Below are positions 1 through 8,518 of a stretch of DNA of 64,000 nucleotides, piece after piece; position 1 is the stretch's first letter; each line of letters begins with the position of its first letter. Under the pieces are notes generated by a model that saw only the letters and a list, made by a program, of their open reading frames with translations, was not told the origin of the DNA and made no database searches. The DNA lies in the NCBI RefSeq assembly GCF_000193635.1, contig NZ_AEKT01000029.1, positions 1 to 64,000 of the forward strand, written 5' to 3'. Source of the DNA: Weissella cibaria KACC 11862 (GTDB lineage Bacteria > Bacillota > Bacilli > Lactobacillales > Lactobacillaceae). The translations under genes and the position numbers were made by a program.

Positions 1-10
1 TGATCTACAA

Positions 11-82
11 AGCGGACGACGGGAATCGAACCCGCATTCCCAGCTTGGAAGGCTGGAGCACTAGCCATTGTACTACATCCGC
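11..82 (-). tRNA. tRNA-Gly (anticodon TCC)
   Basis: The reverse complement folds as a cloverleaf. The seven-base acceptor stem GCGGATG pairs with CGTCCGC, and the anticodon stem CCAGC/GCTGG encloses the loop CTTCCAA, giving anticodon TCC, which reads GGA. The T arm contains GGTTCGATTCC. The discriminator base is U, as expected for glycine. No CCA is encoded. A good promoter lies just upstream on the same strand. Confidence 0.95.
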
Positions 83-123
83 ATGAGCGCTTTTTATAAC
101 TCGTTGCCTCAACGACATAATTT

Positions 124-152
124 ATAATACACACTCTTATGCAAAACGTCAA
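124..152 (-). promoter_or_regulatory. Promoter of tRNA-Gly
   Basis: On the minus strand TTGACG (147-152) is separated by exactly 17 bases from TATTAT (124-129), a good vegetative promoter. Transcription should start near 117, so the transcript would begin with a small perfect hairpin (TCGTTG, loop AGG, CAACGA; 101-115) before the mature tRNA at 82. Confidence 0.75.
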
Positions 153-187
153 CCCTTTTGTTCAAGTAAAGTTAAAATTAGTTTTTC

Positions 188-1234
188 CTACTTGTGAACA
201 AACATCGCATCCCCGAATGAGAAGAAACGATATTGCTCTGCGATTGCGTGTCGGTAGGCATTCAGAATGTTTTCACGTCCTGTAAATGCAGCGACTAACA
301 TAACCAATGTTGACTTAGGCAAGTGGAAGTTGGTAATAAACGCATCAACAACTGTCCACTTGTACCCTGGCTTGATAAAGATGTCCGTCCAACCAGAATC
401 TTCTCGCAACTCACCATTGAATTTTGAACCAATTGTTTCTAAGGTACGAATTGACGTCGTCCCTGTCGCGATAATACGACCACCGTTTGCTTTAACATCG
501 TTCAACGTTTGTGCTGCCTCAGCTGATAGTTGATAGAATTCTGAGTGCATCTTGTGATCTTCGATATTCTCTTCTTCAACCGGACGGAAAGTTCCTAGCC
601 CAACGTGCAACGTTAACTCAACAAGCTTCACACCCTTGTCGGCAGCCTTTTGCAACAATTCAGGCGTCCAGTGTAACCCAGCCGTTGGTGCGGCCGCTGA
701 TCCATTTACCTTTGAGTAAACAGTTTGGTAGCGTTCCTTATCATCCAACTTTTCCTTAATATATGGTGGCAAAGGCATCTCACCTAGTGATTCCAAAATT
801 TCTAGGAAAATACCATCATACTTAAACTCGATCATCCGACCACCGTGTTCAAGTTCTTCCGTCACCACTGCGGTCAATTGTCCATCACCAAACGCAATTT
901 CTTGTCCAACTGGGTACTTTTTAGCAGGCTTCACAAGTGTTTCCCATACCTCCCCATGATCTTGCCGAAGTAGCAACACTTCGACGTGACCACCAGTACC
1001 GGGACGTTCGCCATACAAACGCGCTGGCAAAACACGGGAATTGTTCATCACCAAAGCATCACCTGGATTAAGATAATCCAAAATGTCATAGAAATGGCGA
1101 TCGTGTACTTCACCCGTAACTGCATTTAATTCCAGCAGGCGTGAACCATCACGACGTTCCAATGGTGTCTGAGCAATTAACTCATGTGGTAGGTCATAAT
1201 CAAAATCTTCAAGTGTGTAATGTTCTTCAGTCAT
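188..1234 (-). CDS. queA: S-adenosylmethionine:tRNA ribosyltransferase-isomerase (QueA)
   Basis: This enzyme transfers and isomerises the ribosyl part of S-adenosylmethionine onto 7-aminomethyl-7-deazaguanine at the wobble base of queuosine tRNAs, forming epoxyqueuosine in the cytoplasm. The 348-residue product has the normal family length. Characteristic stretches are visible: [12 protein letters not shown] at the N-terminus, [10 protein letters not shown], the [12 protein letters not shown] region, and [10 protein letters not shown]. The gene is last in a ruvA-ruvB-queA operon; it starts 5 bases after the ruvB stop and has its AGAAGGG ribosome binding site inside ruvB. This order is common in Firmicutes. 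No other queuosine gene is in the window. Confidence 0.96.
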   Translation of the reverse strand: MTEEHYTLEDFDYDLPHELIAQTPLERRDGSRLLELNAVTGEVHDRHFYDILDYLNPGDALVMNNSRVLPARLYGERPGTGGHVEVLLLRQDHGEVWETLVKPAKKYPVGQEIAFGDGQLTAVVTEELEHGGRMIEFKYDGIFLEILESLGEMPLPPYIKEKLDDKERYQTVYSKVNGSAAAPTAGLHWTPELLQKAADKGVKLVELTLHVGLGTFRPVEEENIEDHKMHSEFYQLSAEAAQTLNDVKANGGRIIATGTTSIRTLETIGSKFNGELREDSGWTDIFIKPGYKWTVVDAFITNFHLPKSTLVMLVAAFTGRENILNAYRHAIAEQYRFFSFGDAMFVHK

Positions 1235-1239
1235 TTATT

Positions 1240-2250
1240 TCAACCCTTCTTTTCAATATAAGGTAAATCCAAGTGTGCATACGCAGCTTGCGTCACGACA
1301 CGTCCACGAGGGGTCCGTTGCAGGAAGCCGATTTGCAATAGGTACGGTTCATACATTGACTCAATTGTGTCGACTTCTTCACCAATATTCGCTGCAATTG
1401 TATTCACGCCGACTGGACCGCCTTGATAAAATTCAATCATCGTGCGTAAAATTTTGTGATCGACTTCGTCTAGACCGGCTTCATCAACTTTCAGCAAATC
1501 TAATGAAAAGTTCACCATATCATCGTCAATATAGTCACGATCCTTAACCATCGCAAAATCACGCACCCGACGCAACAAGCGGTTAGCGACACGCGGCGTG
1601 CCCCGTGATCGCCGAGCTAATTCAAACGCCCCGTCTGGTTGAATTTCCGTATCAAATATATCAGCTGAACGCTTAATAATTTCAGCCAACTCATCCGTAT
1701 TGTAATAGGCCATGTGCTCAACAATACCAAATCGGTCACGCAACGGTTGCGATAACATACCAGCACGCGTTGTTGCGCCAATCAAGGTAAACGGTGGCAA
1801 CGGGAAGTGAATCGGCCGGGCTGTCGGACCTTCGCCTGCAATGATATCAACATAAAAGTCTTCCATTGCCGAATACAGCATTTCCTCTACCGTTTTCGGC
1901 ATACGATGAATTTCGTCAATAAACAAGACATCGCCGGGCTGTAATTCATTTAATAATGCTAACAAATCACCCGATTTTTCAATTGCTGGTCCGGAAGTTG
2001 TCCGTAACCCGACACCCATCTCATTTGCGATAACCATCGCCAATGTCGTCTTTCCAAGTCCCGGCGGTCCATAGAGTAGCACATGATCCAACGGTTCTTC
2101 ACGCTGACGAGCTGCTTGAATATAAACCTGTAACCGTTGTTTCAAAGGCTCTTGACCAATGTACTGTCGCAACGTACTAGGACGCAATGATTTCTCAATC
2201 GACTCTTCGCCTAATTCCGCACTGGTATCACGCAATATATCATCTGCCAT
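1240..2250 (-). CDS. ruvB: Holliday junction branch migration helicase RuvB
   Basis: RuvB is the AAA+ motor that, with RuvA, drives branch migration of Holliday junctions during recombination and fork repair. The 336-residue product shows Walker [10 protein letters not shown] (residues 61-69), Walker B with DEIH (112-115), the [10 protein letters not shown] sensor region and RDRFG with the arginine finger near residue 171. The C-terminal winged-helix domain ends in [10 protein letters not shown]. The start is supported by GGATGG just upstream. It follows ruvA after 22 bases and precedes queA. Confidence 0.97.
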   Translation of the reverse strand: MADDILRDTSAELGEESIEKSLRPSTLRQYIGQEPLKQRLQVYIQAARQREEPLDHVLLYGPPGLGKTTLAMVIANEMGVGLRTTSGPAIEKSGDLLALLNELQPGDVLFIDEIHRMPKTVEEMLYSAMEDFYVDIIAGEGPTARPIHFPLPPFTLIGATTRAGMLSQPLRDRFGIVEHMAYYNTDELAEIIKRSADIFDTEIQPDGAFELARRSRGTPRVANRLLRRVRDFAMVKDRDYIDDDMVNFSLDLLKVDEAGLDEVDHKILRTMIEFYQGGPVGVNTIAANIGEEVDTIESMYEPYLLQIGFLQRTPRGRVVTQAAYAHLDLPYIEKKG

Positions 2251-2272
2251 TGGATACCATCCTTTCTATCTC

Positions 2273-2872
2273 TTACTGCAACAAACGCAATCCAGCACTA
2301 ACATACTCCGCCGTGGTCATTTGCGCTTCCTTAGTCAACACTTTTTCAACCCGCGTAATGTCCTTCTTCGCATAGCCGAGTGCTTCCAGCGCTAATAAGG
2401 CATCCGCTAATTCTGGATTATCGCTCGTTTGCTTTTCAGGCAAAACCAAGTTGATTTCAATATCATTATTAAATGGCAAATCACCCAACTTATTTTGCAA
2501 GTCCAACACAATTTGTTGGGCAGTCTTCTTACCAATACCCGGGAATTTCGTTAAGAATGTAATATCGTTATCCGCAATCGCTTGAACAAGCCCCGTATGG
2601 TCGGCATTCGCCAAAATTGCTAACGCTGACTTCGGCCCAATCCCCGACACATTTAACAACTTTTGAAACAACAACTTTTCATCGGCTGTCAAAAAGCCAT
2701 ACAACGATTGTTCATTTTCACGAATAATTTGTTCCACATAAACCCGTTCTAACTCATTCATTGGAAAAGCATAGGGGTTCGCCACCAAAACACGGTAGCC
2801 AATGCCGCCAACTTCAACGACAATATAATTTGGTGCAACTTCTGTTATAACACCGTTTAAATATTCGTACAT
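2273..2872 (-). CDS. ruvA: Holliday junction DNA-binding protein RuvA
   Basis: RuvA binds four-way junctions as a tetramer and loads RuvB. The 199-residue protein has the N-terminal OB-fold beginning MYEYLNGVI, two helix-hairpin-helix motifs (GIGPKSALAIL near residue 76 and PGIGKKTAQQIV near residue 111) and a C-terminal RuvB-interacting helix bundle (LALEALGYAKKDI). The start at 2872 has a GAGG motif about 10 bases upstream. An extended -10 promoter (TGGTATACT, -10 at 2905-2910) lies right before it, so ruvA should be the first gene of the ruvAB-queA operon. Confidence 0.96.
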   Translation of the reverse strand: MYEYLNGVITEVAPNYIVVEVGGIGYRVLVANPYAFPMNELERVYVEQIIRENEQSLYGFLTADEKLLFQKLLNVSGIGPKSALAILANADHTGLVQAIADNDITFLTKFPGIGKKTAQQIVLDLQNKLGDLPFNNDIEINLVLPEKQTSDNPELADALLALEALGYAKKDITRVEKVLTKEAQMTTAEYVSAGLRLLQ

Positions 2873-2904
2873 TTTCGTCGAACCTCGCTTAATTTCTATT
2901 TATT

Positions 2905-2910
2905 AGTATA
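2905..2910 (-). promoter_or_regulatory. Probable ruvA promoter, extended -10
   Basis: The minus strand reads TGGTATACT, an extended -10 element, about 33 bases before the ruvA start codon. The -35 region is poor. If used, transcription begins near 2898, downstream of the structured element at 3017-3124, which would then not belong to the ruvA leader. Confidence 0.5.
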
Positions 2911-3016
2911 CCAGAAAATTAGGTTATCTCGAATTCCACGCCAAACCTTACGATGTCTTCAGAATAAGAACAGAAAATTCATATTTAATTCACAACTACT
3001 GAATATGATAACTATA

Positions 3017-3124
3017 TCGACTTGATATTAATCAGTTGTTCAACCCACGAACGACTGCAAGTCGATTCGTCACCCACATGGCGATTGATTCAGCTTACCC
3101 AAGCGAATCTACTCAATTAATATC
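3017..3124. other. Nested inverted-repeat structure of unknown function
   Basis: This lies in the 309-base gap between ruvA and ade. Outer arms GATATTAAT (3024-3032) and ATTAATATC (3116-3124) are perfect complements. Inside, CAGTTGTTC (3033-3041) pairs with GAACGACTG (3049-3057) with one wobble, and GATTCG (3064-3069) pairs with CGAATC (3104-3109), giving a three-way-junction shape. A competing perfect pairing exists, TCGACTTG (3017-3024) with CAAGTCGA (3058-3065), which shares bases with the outer stem and the third stem. I recognise no known RNA family. The strand of transcription, if any, is unknown. Confidence 0.45.
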
Positions 3125-3142
3125 TCTTATATAACCTACAAC

Positions 3143-3179
3143 AAAAATGGACCTCGTCTTCGTGACAAGGTCCATTTTT
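3143..3179 (-). terminator. Intrinsic terminator of ade
   Basis: AAAAATGGACCT and AGGTCCATTTTT form a perfect stem around a 13-base loop, three bases after the ade stop codon. The minus-strand transcript ends in a U tract. The A tract on the other arm makes it potentially bidirectional. Confidence 0.85.
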
Positions 3180-3181
3180 GT

Positions 3182-4843
3182 TTAGTCAGCGTTGATATCA
3201 ATAAAGTCCCACTTCTCAAAATCAAATAACCCTTGATCCGTAATTTTAAGACTTGGAATAACAGGTAAGGCCATAAACGATAGTGTTTGAAAAATATCGA
3301 ACGACACATCACTAATAGCGGCCAGACAAGTGTGCAGTGCCTTTGTTTGGGTCACAATCGTCTCAGCTGATGCTGACGACATCACCCCACCGATATCGAG
3401 TGGCAATGACGTAACCGTACCATCATCTGACACGACCACCATGCCACCACCCATCGCGATCAATTCTTCAGCCGCTCGCAACATCAAGTCATCTGTGACC
3501 CCCGCAATCACCATATTGTGAGAATCGTTTGAAAAAGTCGTTCCAACCGCGCCGTGACGAAGACCCAACCCCCGAATAATACCGACACCATTTCCCAAAT
3601 CATGATATCGTTCGGCGACCGTAATTTTAGCAAACTCGGCATTCGCAACAAATTGGCCATGCGCATCACGTGGCACCTCAAGAATTGCATGTGTGGTGTC
3701 GATATGACCTGGTTTCACATCAATCACATGGGCACGCCCAGTGTCCAGCGGTAACGCTAAGTCCGATGCCTGCAGTGTGACCGTCATTAGGTTCTCAGCA
3801 AATCGATTAGGTGTAATTGGTTCGTCAAATGATTGCCACGCACCGCCAACCATAACTGCCTGTGGCGAAAGCGTTGTTAAATCGGCCGTTAGAAACAAAT
3901 CCGCCTGGTACCCAGCAGCCAAGGCCCCCACATTCTTTAATTGGTGAGCCTGGGCTGCATATAATGTTGCCAAGGTCAGCGCTTGTGTAAGTGGCATACC
4001 ATGTGCCACCGCTACACGTACACTATGATCAATCGAGCCATTTTCAACAATATCAACACTTGTCTTATCATCCGTTGCAAAGGAGAAACGCTGTTGATTA
4101 GTTGCCGTAATTGCCGGTAGAATCGCAACTTCATCTTGTTCAACCGTCCCTTCACGCACAAGTACATGCATCCCAAGATTGACCCGATCAAGCGCCGAGG
4201 CAGCATCCGTTGCTTCGTGATCCGTCGAAATCCCCACGGCCCGATAATCAGCCAGTTGCGTCGCTGTCAAGCCGGCCCCGTGTCCATCGACTGGTTTATG
4301 TGCTGCCAAAGCATCGGCAATCTTTTGTTGCATGTCAGCATCATGATTAGCTACCGCCGGATAATCCATCACTTCAGCAAGGCCACCGACAACCGCATCT
4401 GCATAAAATGGTCGCAAGTCACTTGCGGTTAATTTAGCCCCCGTGCGTTCGAACGCCGTGGCCGGAACCGAAGACGGCAACATCACGTGATAGTTAAATG
4501 GTGTTCGCTTTGCTTCATCAAGCATATATTGCACAGCCGCTGCACCAGCCACATTGGCAATCTCATGCGGATCGATGAACGCACGGGTCACACCATGTTG
4601 TAACAACACGGTGGCCAAGGTCGTTGGTGCAAAGGTTGTGCTTTCAACGTGCATATGCGTATCAATCAAACCCGGAATAATAAACTTACCAGCGGCATCA
4701 AAAGTAGTTAATGCCTCGTACGCCGTTGTGTCACCCCTAAAAACGATTCGGTCTTGCGCAATCCAAAGCGTTTCGGGTTCAAACGTTTGTGAAAATACAT
4801 TTAATACCTGACCATTAATAATTTTTAAATCGACTGTCGTCAT
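3182..4843 (-). CDS. ade: Adenine deaminase
   Basis: Adenine deaminase hydrolyses adenine to hypoxanthine and ammonia, feeding salvage to IMP. The protein is 553 residues, typical of the family. It has the metal-binding motif DTHMHVEST, the PHEIANV segment, GHGAGL, and the characteristic C-terminal half with LRHGAVGTTFSNDSHN and GGGMVVVSDDG. I place the start at 4843 (MTTVDLKI), where AAGGAAG precedes the ATG; an upstream in-frame start lacks a ribosome binding site. It is the last gene of the operon guaB, guaB-like, ade, with a small hairpin (4868-4887) before it. The operon context links adenine use to guanine nucleotide synthesis. Confidence 0.93.
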   Translation of the reverse strand: MTTVDLKIINGQVLNVFSQTFEPETLWIAQDRIVFRGDTTAYEALTTFDAAGKFIIPGLIDTHMHVESTTFAPTTLATVLLQHGVTRAFIDPHEIANVAGAAAVQYMLDEAKRTPFNYHVMLPSSVPATAFERTGAKLTASDLRPFYADAVVGGLAEVMDYPAVANHDADMQQKIADALAAHKPVDGHGAGLTATQLADYRAVGISTDHEATDAASALDRVNLGMHVLVREGTVEQDEVAILPAITATNQQRFSFATDDKTSVDIVENGSIDHSVRVAVAHGMPLTQALTLATLYAAQAHQLKNVGALAAGYQADLFLTADLTTLSPQAVMVGGAWQSFDEPITPNRFAENLMTVTLQASDLALPLDTGRAHVIDVKPGHIDTTHAILEVPRDAHGQFVANAEFAKITVAERYHDLGNGVGIIRGLGLRHGAVGTTFSNDSHNMVIAGVTDDLMLRAAEELIAMGGGMVVVSDDGTVTSLPLDIGGVMSSASAETIVTQTKALHTCLAAISDVSFDIFQTLSFMALPVIPSLKITDQGLFDFEKWDFIDINAD

Positions 4844-4867
4844 CTTTTCTTCCTTATATACAATAAA

Positions 4868-4887
4868 GTGCGGTGTCACCACCGCAC
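4868..4887 (-). other. Intercistronic hairpin between the guaB paralogue and ade
   Basis: GTGCGGTG and CACCGCAC form a perfect 8-bp stem with a 4-base loop in the 54-base gap between the two genes. The bases after it on the minus strand (TTTATTG) make a weak U tract at best, so it may be an mRNA-stabilising or partial termination hairpin that tunes ade expression. Confidence 0.5.
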
Positions 4888-4897
4888 GTAACGTCAC

Positions 4898-5767
4898 TTA
4901 ATTTTTAGCGTAGTTTGGCGCATCTTTTGTCAACTCCACATCGTGTGGGTGACTCTCAGCTAAACCAGCCGCCGTGATTTGCACAAATTGTGCTTCTTCA
5001 CGAAGTTGATTAATTGTCGCCGCTCCTGTGTAACCCATACCAGAACGCAGACCGCCGGCAATTTGGAAAAGATTATCTGTCAGGTCACCCGTCATGATTT
5101 GATCATCAACCATCGTGGCAATCGCCCCAGCCGCAATGGCTTTAACAATATCACCTGAGTAACGAATGCCAGCACCCAAGATGACGGCGGCATCAAATTC
5201 GGCGGCCAATTCAGCAAATGCCAGCGTTGTTGTCACTGTATAGACCGGTTGGCCTGGTGTAGGCGCCACAACAAGTGCATCGATGCCTGTCGCCAATACC
5301 TGGCGGGCAATCGCTTCATCAGCGACTGGACCGACTAAAATTGTCAACGGCGGCACTTGTTGCGCCAGTAACTTGAGTGATTCAATAGCCAAATCAAGTT
5401 GATCATCCAATTCGTAATAGATGACGCTTGCGCCAGCCGCATGTAATGTCACGGCTGTTTCAAACGCGTCAGGCGCATTACGGACCGCCACCCCAATTGT
5501 CTTCGCCTCATCGGCAGCTCGTAAATCTTGAACATCTTGTAGTTGCGTTTCCCCCGCTGGCAAAATTGCCAGTGCACCGTTTTCTGAAAATTGTTGTGCA
5601 ACTTGCTTATCAGTCATCGCCGGTGCCCCAATCACTGGCAATGCCAAGGCAACAGTTGGTGACAGCTGCGTTCCCAATACAACCGAATTTGGTAAGACGT
5701 CAGATGCACGAGGCACCAACAACACTTGATCCAAACTTAACCCTGTCGTAACCGTTTCTGTCGTCAT
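4898..5767 (-). CDS. IMP dehydrogenase-like paralogue lacking the catalytic loop
   Basis: The 289-residue product is clearly related to IMP dehydrogenase: LSLDQVLLVPRASDVLPN at the N-terminus, LPVIGAPAM, and a C-terminus with GGLRSGMGYTGA, AQFVQITAAGL, ESHPHDV and TKDAPNYA. The catalytic cysteine loop (normally GPGSICTTR) is replaced by a stretch around VVAPTPGQPVYTV with no cysteine. The mobile flap with the Arg-Tyr pair is deleted: IMTGDL runs almost directly into GGLRSGMGY. CBS domains are also absent. I start it at 5767 (MTTETVTT), after AGGGGGA; an upstream in-frame start overlaps guaB and lacks a binding site. It is probably not an active dehydrogenase by itself. A regulatory or partner subunit of the upstream GuaB is possible, as is an enzyme on its way to loss. 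Confidence 0.8.
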   Translation of the reverse strand: MTTETVTTGLSLDQVLLVPRASDVLPNSVVLGTQLSPTVALALPVIGAPAMTDKQVAQQFSENGALAILPAGETQLQDVQDLRAADEAKTIGVAVRNAPDAFETAVTLHAAGASVIYYELDDQLDLAIESLKLLAQQVPPLTILVGPVADEAIARQVLATGIDALVVAPTPGQPVYTVTTTLAFAELAAEFDAAVILGAGIRYSGDIVKAIAAGAIATMVDDQIMTGDLTDNLFQIAGGLRSGMGYTGAATINQLREEAQFVQITAAGLAESHPHDVELTKDAPNYAKN

Positions 5768-5780
5768 TTTGATGTTCCCC

Positions 5781-6923
5781 CTATTGTTCTGCCACGATGC
5801 GTGCGACTTGTGGCAAATGCGTGTAATCGATATCAGCCTTATCATTGTGAAGGTGGCCGGCTGTTGCCGCCTGACGAATTGAATTAACACCTGCAGCGCC
5901 AAGACCACGTCGAACATCGACCATCACTTGATTTAGGACATCCGTTAGCGCACCCTTGTATGCCGTACGCGCTTCAATCCCTTCAGGAACCATTTTATTT
6001 GCTTCATTAACTTCGCCTTGGAAGTAACGATCTTTTGAACCGTTTTCCATGGCAGCAATTGACCCCATCCCACGGTATGACTTGTATTGATAACCAGTGT
6101 GTTCATCAGTAAACACCTCACCTGGTGCTTCAAGCGTGCCGGCCAACATCGACCCCAACATGACCGCATTACCACCTGAAATAAGTGCCTTCACAATGTC
6201 GTTGGCATCTTTGATACCACCATCCGCAATAATCGTCTTACCATATTGCTTGGCCACTTCAGCTGCTGCCGCAATGGCTGAAACTTGTGGCACACCCACG
6301 CCGGCAACTACGCGGGTCGTGCAAATTGAACCCGGCCCGATACCGACCTTAACCACATCGGCACCAGCGTCGTACAACGCTGCTGCACCGGCTGCCGTCG
6401 CAATGTTACCCGCAATAATGTTCAACGCCGGAAAGGCATCGCGGACTTCCCGCACTTTGCGCAGCACCCCTTCAGAATGACCGTGGGCTGAGTCGAGCAC
6501 AATTGCATCAGCCCCCGCATCAACCAACGCACCCACACGTTTGATCGTATCTGAGGTCACCCCAACCGCACCAGCAACCAGTAGGTGACCATTAAAATCA
6601 ACTGCTGCTTGTGGGTACCGAGCTGGATCAACAACTGCTTGCTTAACTTTTTGTACCTCAGCTACTTGGTCCGCAATGACCATATTCTTGTGTACCACAC
6701 CCATACCACCAAGCAAGGCAATTTGGGTTGCCAAACGCGCTTCCGTCACCGTATCCATCGCTGCAGACAAGACTGGCATATGCAACTGTAATGACGGCGT
6801 TAAATTGGTTGCCAACGAGACATCATTGGCAGGCACAACCTGTGCGTTCGTTGCTAACACTTGCACGTCCTCAAAGGTCAACCCCATTGGAACAAATTTG
6901 TTGGTTACACTAAACTGAGACAT
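5781..6923 (-). CDS. guaB: IMP dehydrogenase lacking CBS domains
   Basis: This enzyme oxidises IMP to XMP with NAD, the committed step to guanine nucleotides. The 380-residue protein is shorter than the usual ~490 because the CBS (Bateman) pair is missing: the barrel runs from GMGVVHKNM directly into the VAEVQKVKQ region. Catalytic elements are intact: GPGSICTTR with the active cysteine, IADGGIKD, YRGMGS, and the flap GSKDRYFQ whose Arg-Tyr pair favours IMP dehydrogenase over GMP reductase. The usual C-terminal GGLRSGMGY/ESHPHD segment is replaced by VRRGLGAAGVNSIRQAA. That segment is instead present in the next gene. The start at 6923 follows GGAGGG. A guanine riboswitch controls it. Confidence 0.88.
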   Translation of the reverse strand: MSQFSVTNKFVPMGLTFEDVQVLATNAQVVPANDVSLATNLTPSLQLHMPVLSAAMDTVTEARLATQIALLGGMGVVHKNMVIADQVAEVQKVKQAVVDPARYPQAAVDFNGHLLVAGAVGVTSDTIKRVGALVDAGADAIVLDSAHGHSEGVLRKVREVRDAFPALNIIAGNIATAAGAAALYDAGADVVKVGIGPGSICTTRVVAGVGVPQVSAIAAAAEVAKQYGKTIIADGGIKDANDIVKALISGGNAVMLGSMLAGTLEAPGEVFTDEHTGYQYKSYRGMGSIAAMENGSKDRYFQGEVNEANKMVPEGIEARTAYKGALTDVLNQVMVDVRRGLGAAGVNSIRQAATAGHLHNDKADIDYTHLPQVARIVAEQ

Positions 6924-6946
6924 AAAACCCTCCAAAATTTTTGTAA

Positions 6947-6985
6947 CAAAAAAGCATTTCTGGATACAGTGATCCACAAATGCTT
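6947..6985 (-). terminator. Riboswitch-controlled terminator before guaB
   Basis: On the minus strand AGCATTT (6978-6984) pairs with AAATGCT (6953-6959), extended by GGATC/GTATCC bases, and is followed by a run of six U. The 5' arm (CATTTGTGGAT) can instead pair with AATCCGCAAATG at the 3' edge of the aptamer, forming an antiterminator. This is the standard off-switch layout: ligand binding stabilises P1 and allows termination. Confidence 0.85.
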
Positions 6986-7012
6986 GCAAAGAGAGTCTCT
7001 TATTCAGTCATT

Positions 7013-7080
7013 TGCGGATTGTCGCCACTTTCGGTAGGCGGTAGAAACTCGCTGGCCATTTTCCAGCAATTAAATCTGCA
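7013..7080 (-). promoter_or_regulatory. Guanine-type purine riboswitch aptamer
   Basis: The minus strand carries the purine aptamer core: P2 TGCTGG/CCAGCG, the conserved junction AGTTTCTACC, P3 GCC/GGC with loop TACCGAAAGT, and the 3' junction GACAATC. P1 is formed by TGCAGATT and AATCCGCA with one mismatch. The discriminating base after GA in the 3' junction is C, which in this family specifies guanine or hypoxanthine rather than adenine. The spacing matches the family, at about 68 bases. It lies upstream of guaB, the guaB paralogue and ade. Confidence 0.9.
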
Positions 7081-7119
7081 AGTGCAAAAATGATTTTTGT
7101 GTAAAAGTTATTGTTCAAT

Positions 7120-7147
7120 ATATTACACGTCTTATGAAGGATTGCAA
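7120..7147 (-). promoter_or_regulatory. Promoter of the guaB operon
   Basis: TTGCAA (7142-7147) and TAATAT (7120-7125) on the minus strand are separated by 16 bases. Transcription would start near 7113, just upstream of the riboswitch aptamer. Confidence 0.65.
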
Positions 7148-7291
7148 GTGCTGATGCCGAATAAAATCATTTAACTTGCATTTTAAGTTCGGTTAACAGT
7201 TTTACATTAGACAATCCGGGTGCATCTTCCGAAAAATAAGCGTACAATTGTCTCTTGGAATTAAATAACTGTGGAAAAAGGAGACTTCTTT

Positions 7292-8518
7292 ATGACCAAG
7301 AAATTAGCCGGTCTCCCAACTTGGCAACGTAACCTATTTGTTTTATGGTTCGGTGTCTTTATGACCGGTATCGGATTTAGTGAAGTCTTGCCATTCTTAT
7401 CACTCTACGTTGATACGCTTGGTAACTTCAGTAAAAATCAGCTCACCTTTTATAGTGGACTAGCTTTTGCCATCACTTTTTTGATGACAGCGATTGTGTC
7501 ACCGTTCTGGGGTAAGTTAGCAGATAGCAAAGGACGTAAGTTAATGCTCCTGCGCGCCTCACTTGGTATGGCCATCGTGTTTCTGCTCATGGGACTTGCC
7601 CAAAACATTTGGCAATTAGTGTTCCTGCGGGCTTTGCAGGGGTTATTTGGTGGTTTCGTTTCAAACGCGAATGCCATGATTGCAACGCAGACCCCGAAGG
7701 AACGTTCAGGGTACGCCCTTGGTATGTTAGTGACTGGGGTAACCGGTGGTCAACTACTTGGCCCATTCATCGGTGGTATCTTAGCATCCGTGGTAAGCTA
7801 TCGCGTTTCATTTTTTATTACTGGTATTATTTTCTTACTTGTTTTCACCTTAACGTTAACGCTCGTTAAAGAGGAGTTTACACCTATTGAACGCGGTGCT
7901 TCACCATCACGCAAAGAAGTTTTCAAACTACTCCCCTTCCCTAAACTGACAGTTGGTTTATTTACCACAACTTTCATTATCCAAACAGTTAATCTGTCAA
8001 TCAGTCCAATTGTTGCCCTATTTGTACGTGAGTTGAATCACGGGGCTGGTAGTACAACCTTCCTAGCAGGTGTTGTCGCAGCCATGCCTGGTATCGCAAC
8101 CATGATTGCGGCACCGCGATTTGGTCGTATTGGGGATCGCATCGGTACACACCGTATGATTATGATTGGTTTCGTCCTAGCATTTATCTTTATGCTCCCA
8201 ACCGGATTTGTCACAACCGTCTGGCAACTTGCCATCATGCGTTTCATGATTGGAATCTCTGATGCCACCATGTTACCAGCGGTTCAAACCATGTTGACGA
8301 AATCAACGCCGCGTGAAATTACATCACGTATTTTCGCTTATAACCAGTCATTCCAGTCATTAGGGGCCGTTGCTGGACCAATGCTTGGTACGGTGATTGC
8401 AAGTGTGCTAGATTACAACGGGATTTTTATTTTCAGCGCCTTCTTAATTGTGCTGAACGCCATCCTATTCTTTATCCGTACGCGTTTCCTACGCGCCGGT
8501 GGCAGTCTAGATGACTAA
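7292..8518 (+). CDS. MFS multidrug efflux transporter, PmrA/MdtG-like
   Basis: The 408-residue protein is a 12-helix major facilitator drug:proton antiporter. Visible family marks are GKLADSKGRK in the loop between helices 2 and 3, FLRALQGLFGGF in helix 4, and the GVTGGQLLGPFIGG antiporter motif C in helix 5. The second half repeats the pattern with FGRIGDRIGTHR. This arrangement resembles PmrA and MdtG, exporters of fluoroquinolones and other compounds, but the substrate cannot be read from sequence. I start at the ATG at 7292 because AAAAGGAG lies before it; an earlier GTG at 7271 would place that site inside the gene. Inverted repeats AGACAAT/ATTGTCT about 36 bases apart lie in the upstream region. 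Confidence 0.88.
   Translation: MTKKLAGLPTWQRNLFVLWFGVFMTGIGFSEVLPFLSLYVDTLGNFSKNQLTFYSGLAFAITFLMTAIVSPFWGKLADSKGRKLMLLRASLGMAIVFLLMGLAQNIWQLVFLRALQGLFGGFVSNANAMIATQTPKERSGYALGMLVTGVTGGQLLGPFIGGILASVVSYRVSFFITGIIFLLVFTLTLTLVKEEFTPIERGASPSRKEVFKLLPFPKLTVGLFTTTFIIQTVNLSISPIVALFVRELNHGAGSTTFLAGVVAAMPGIATMIAAPRFGRIGDRIGTHRMIMIGFVLAFIFMLPTGFVTTVWQLAIMRFMIGISDATMLPAVQTMLTKSTPREITSRIFAYNQSFQSLGAVAGPMLGTVIASVLDYNGIFIFSAFLIVLNAILFFIRTRFLRAGGSLDD

Noticed and set aside
7271-7294. Earlier GTG start for the MFS gene
   Set aside because: It would place the AAAAGGAG binding site inside the coding region; the ATG at 7292 is better.
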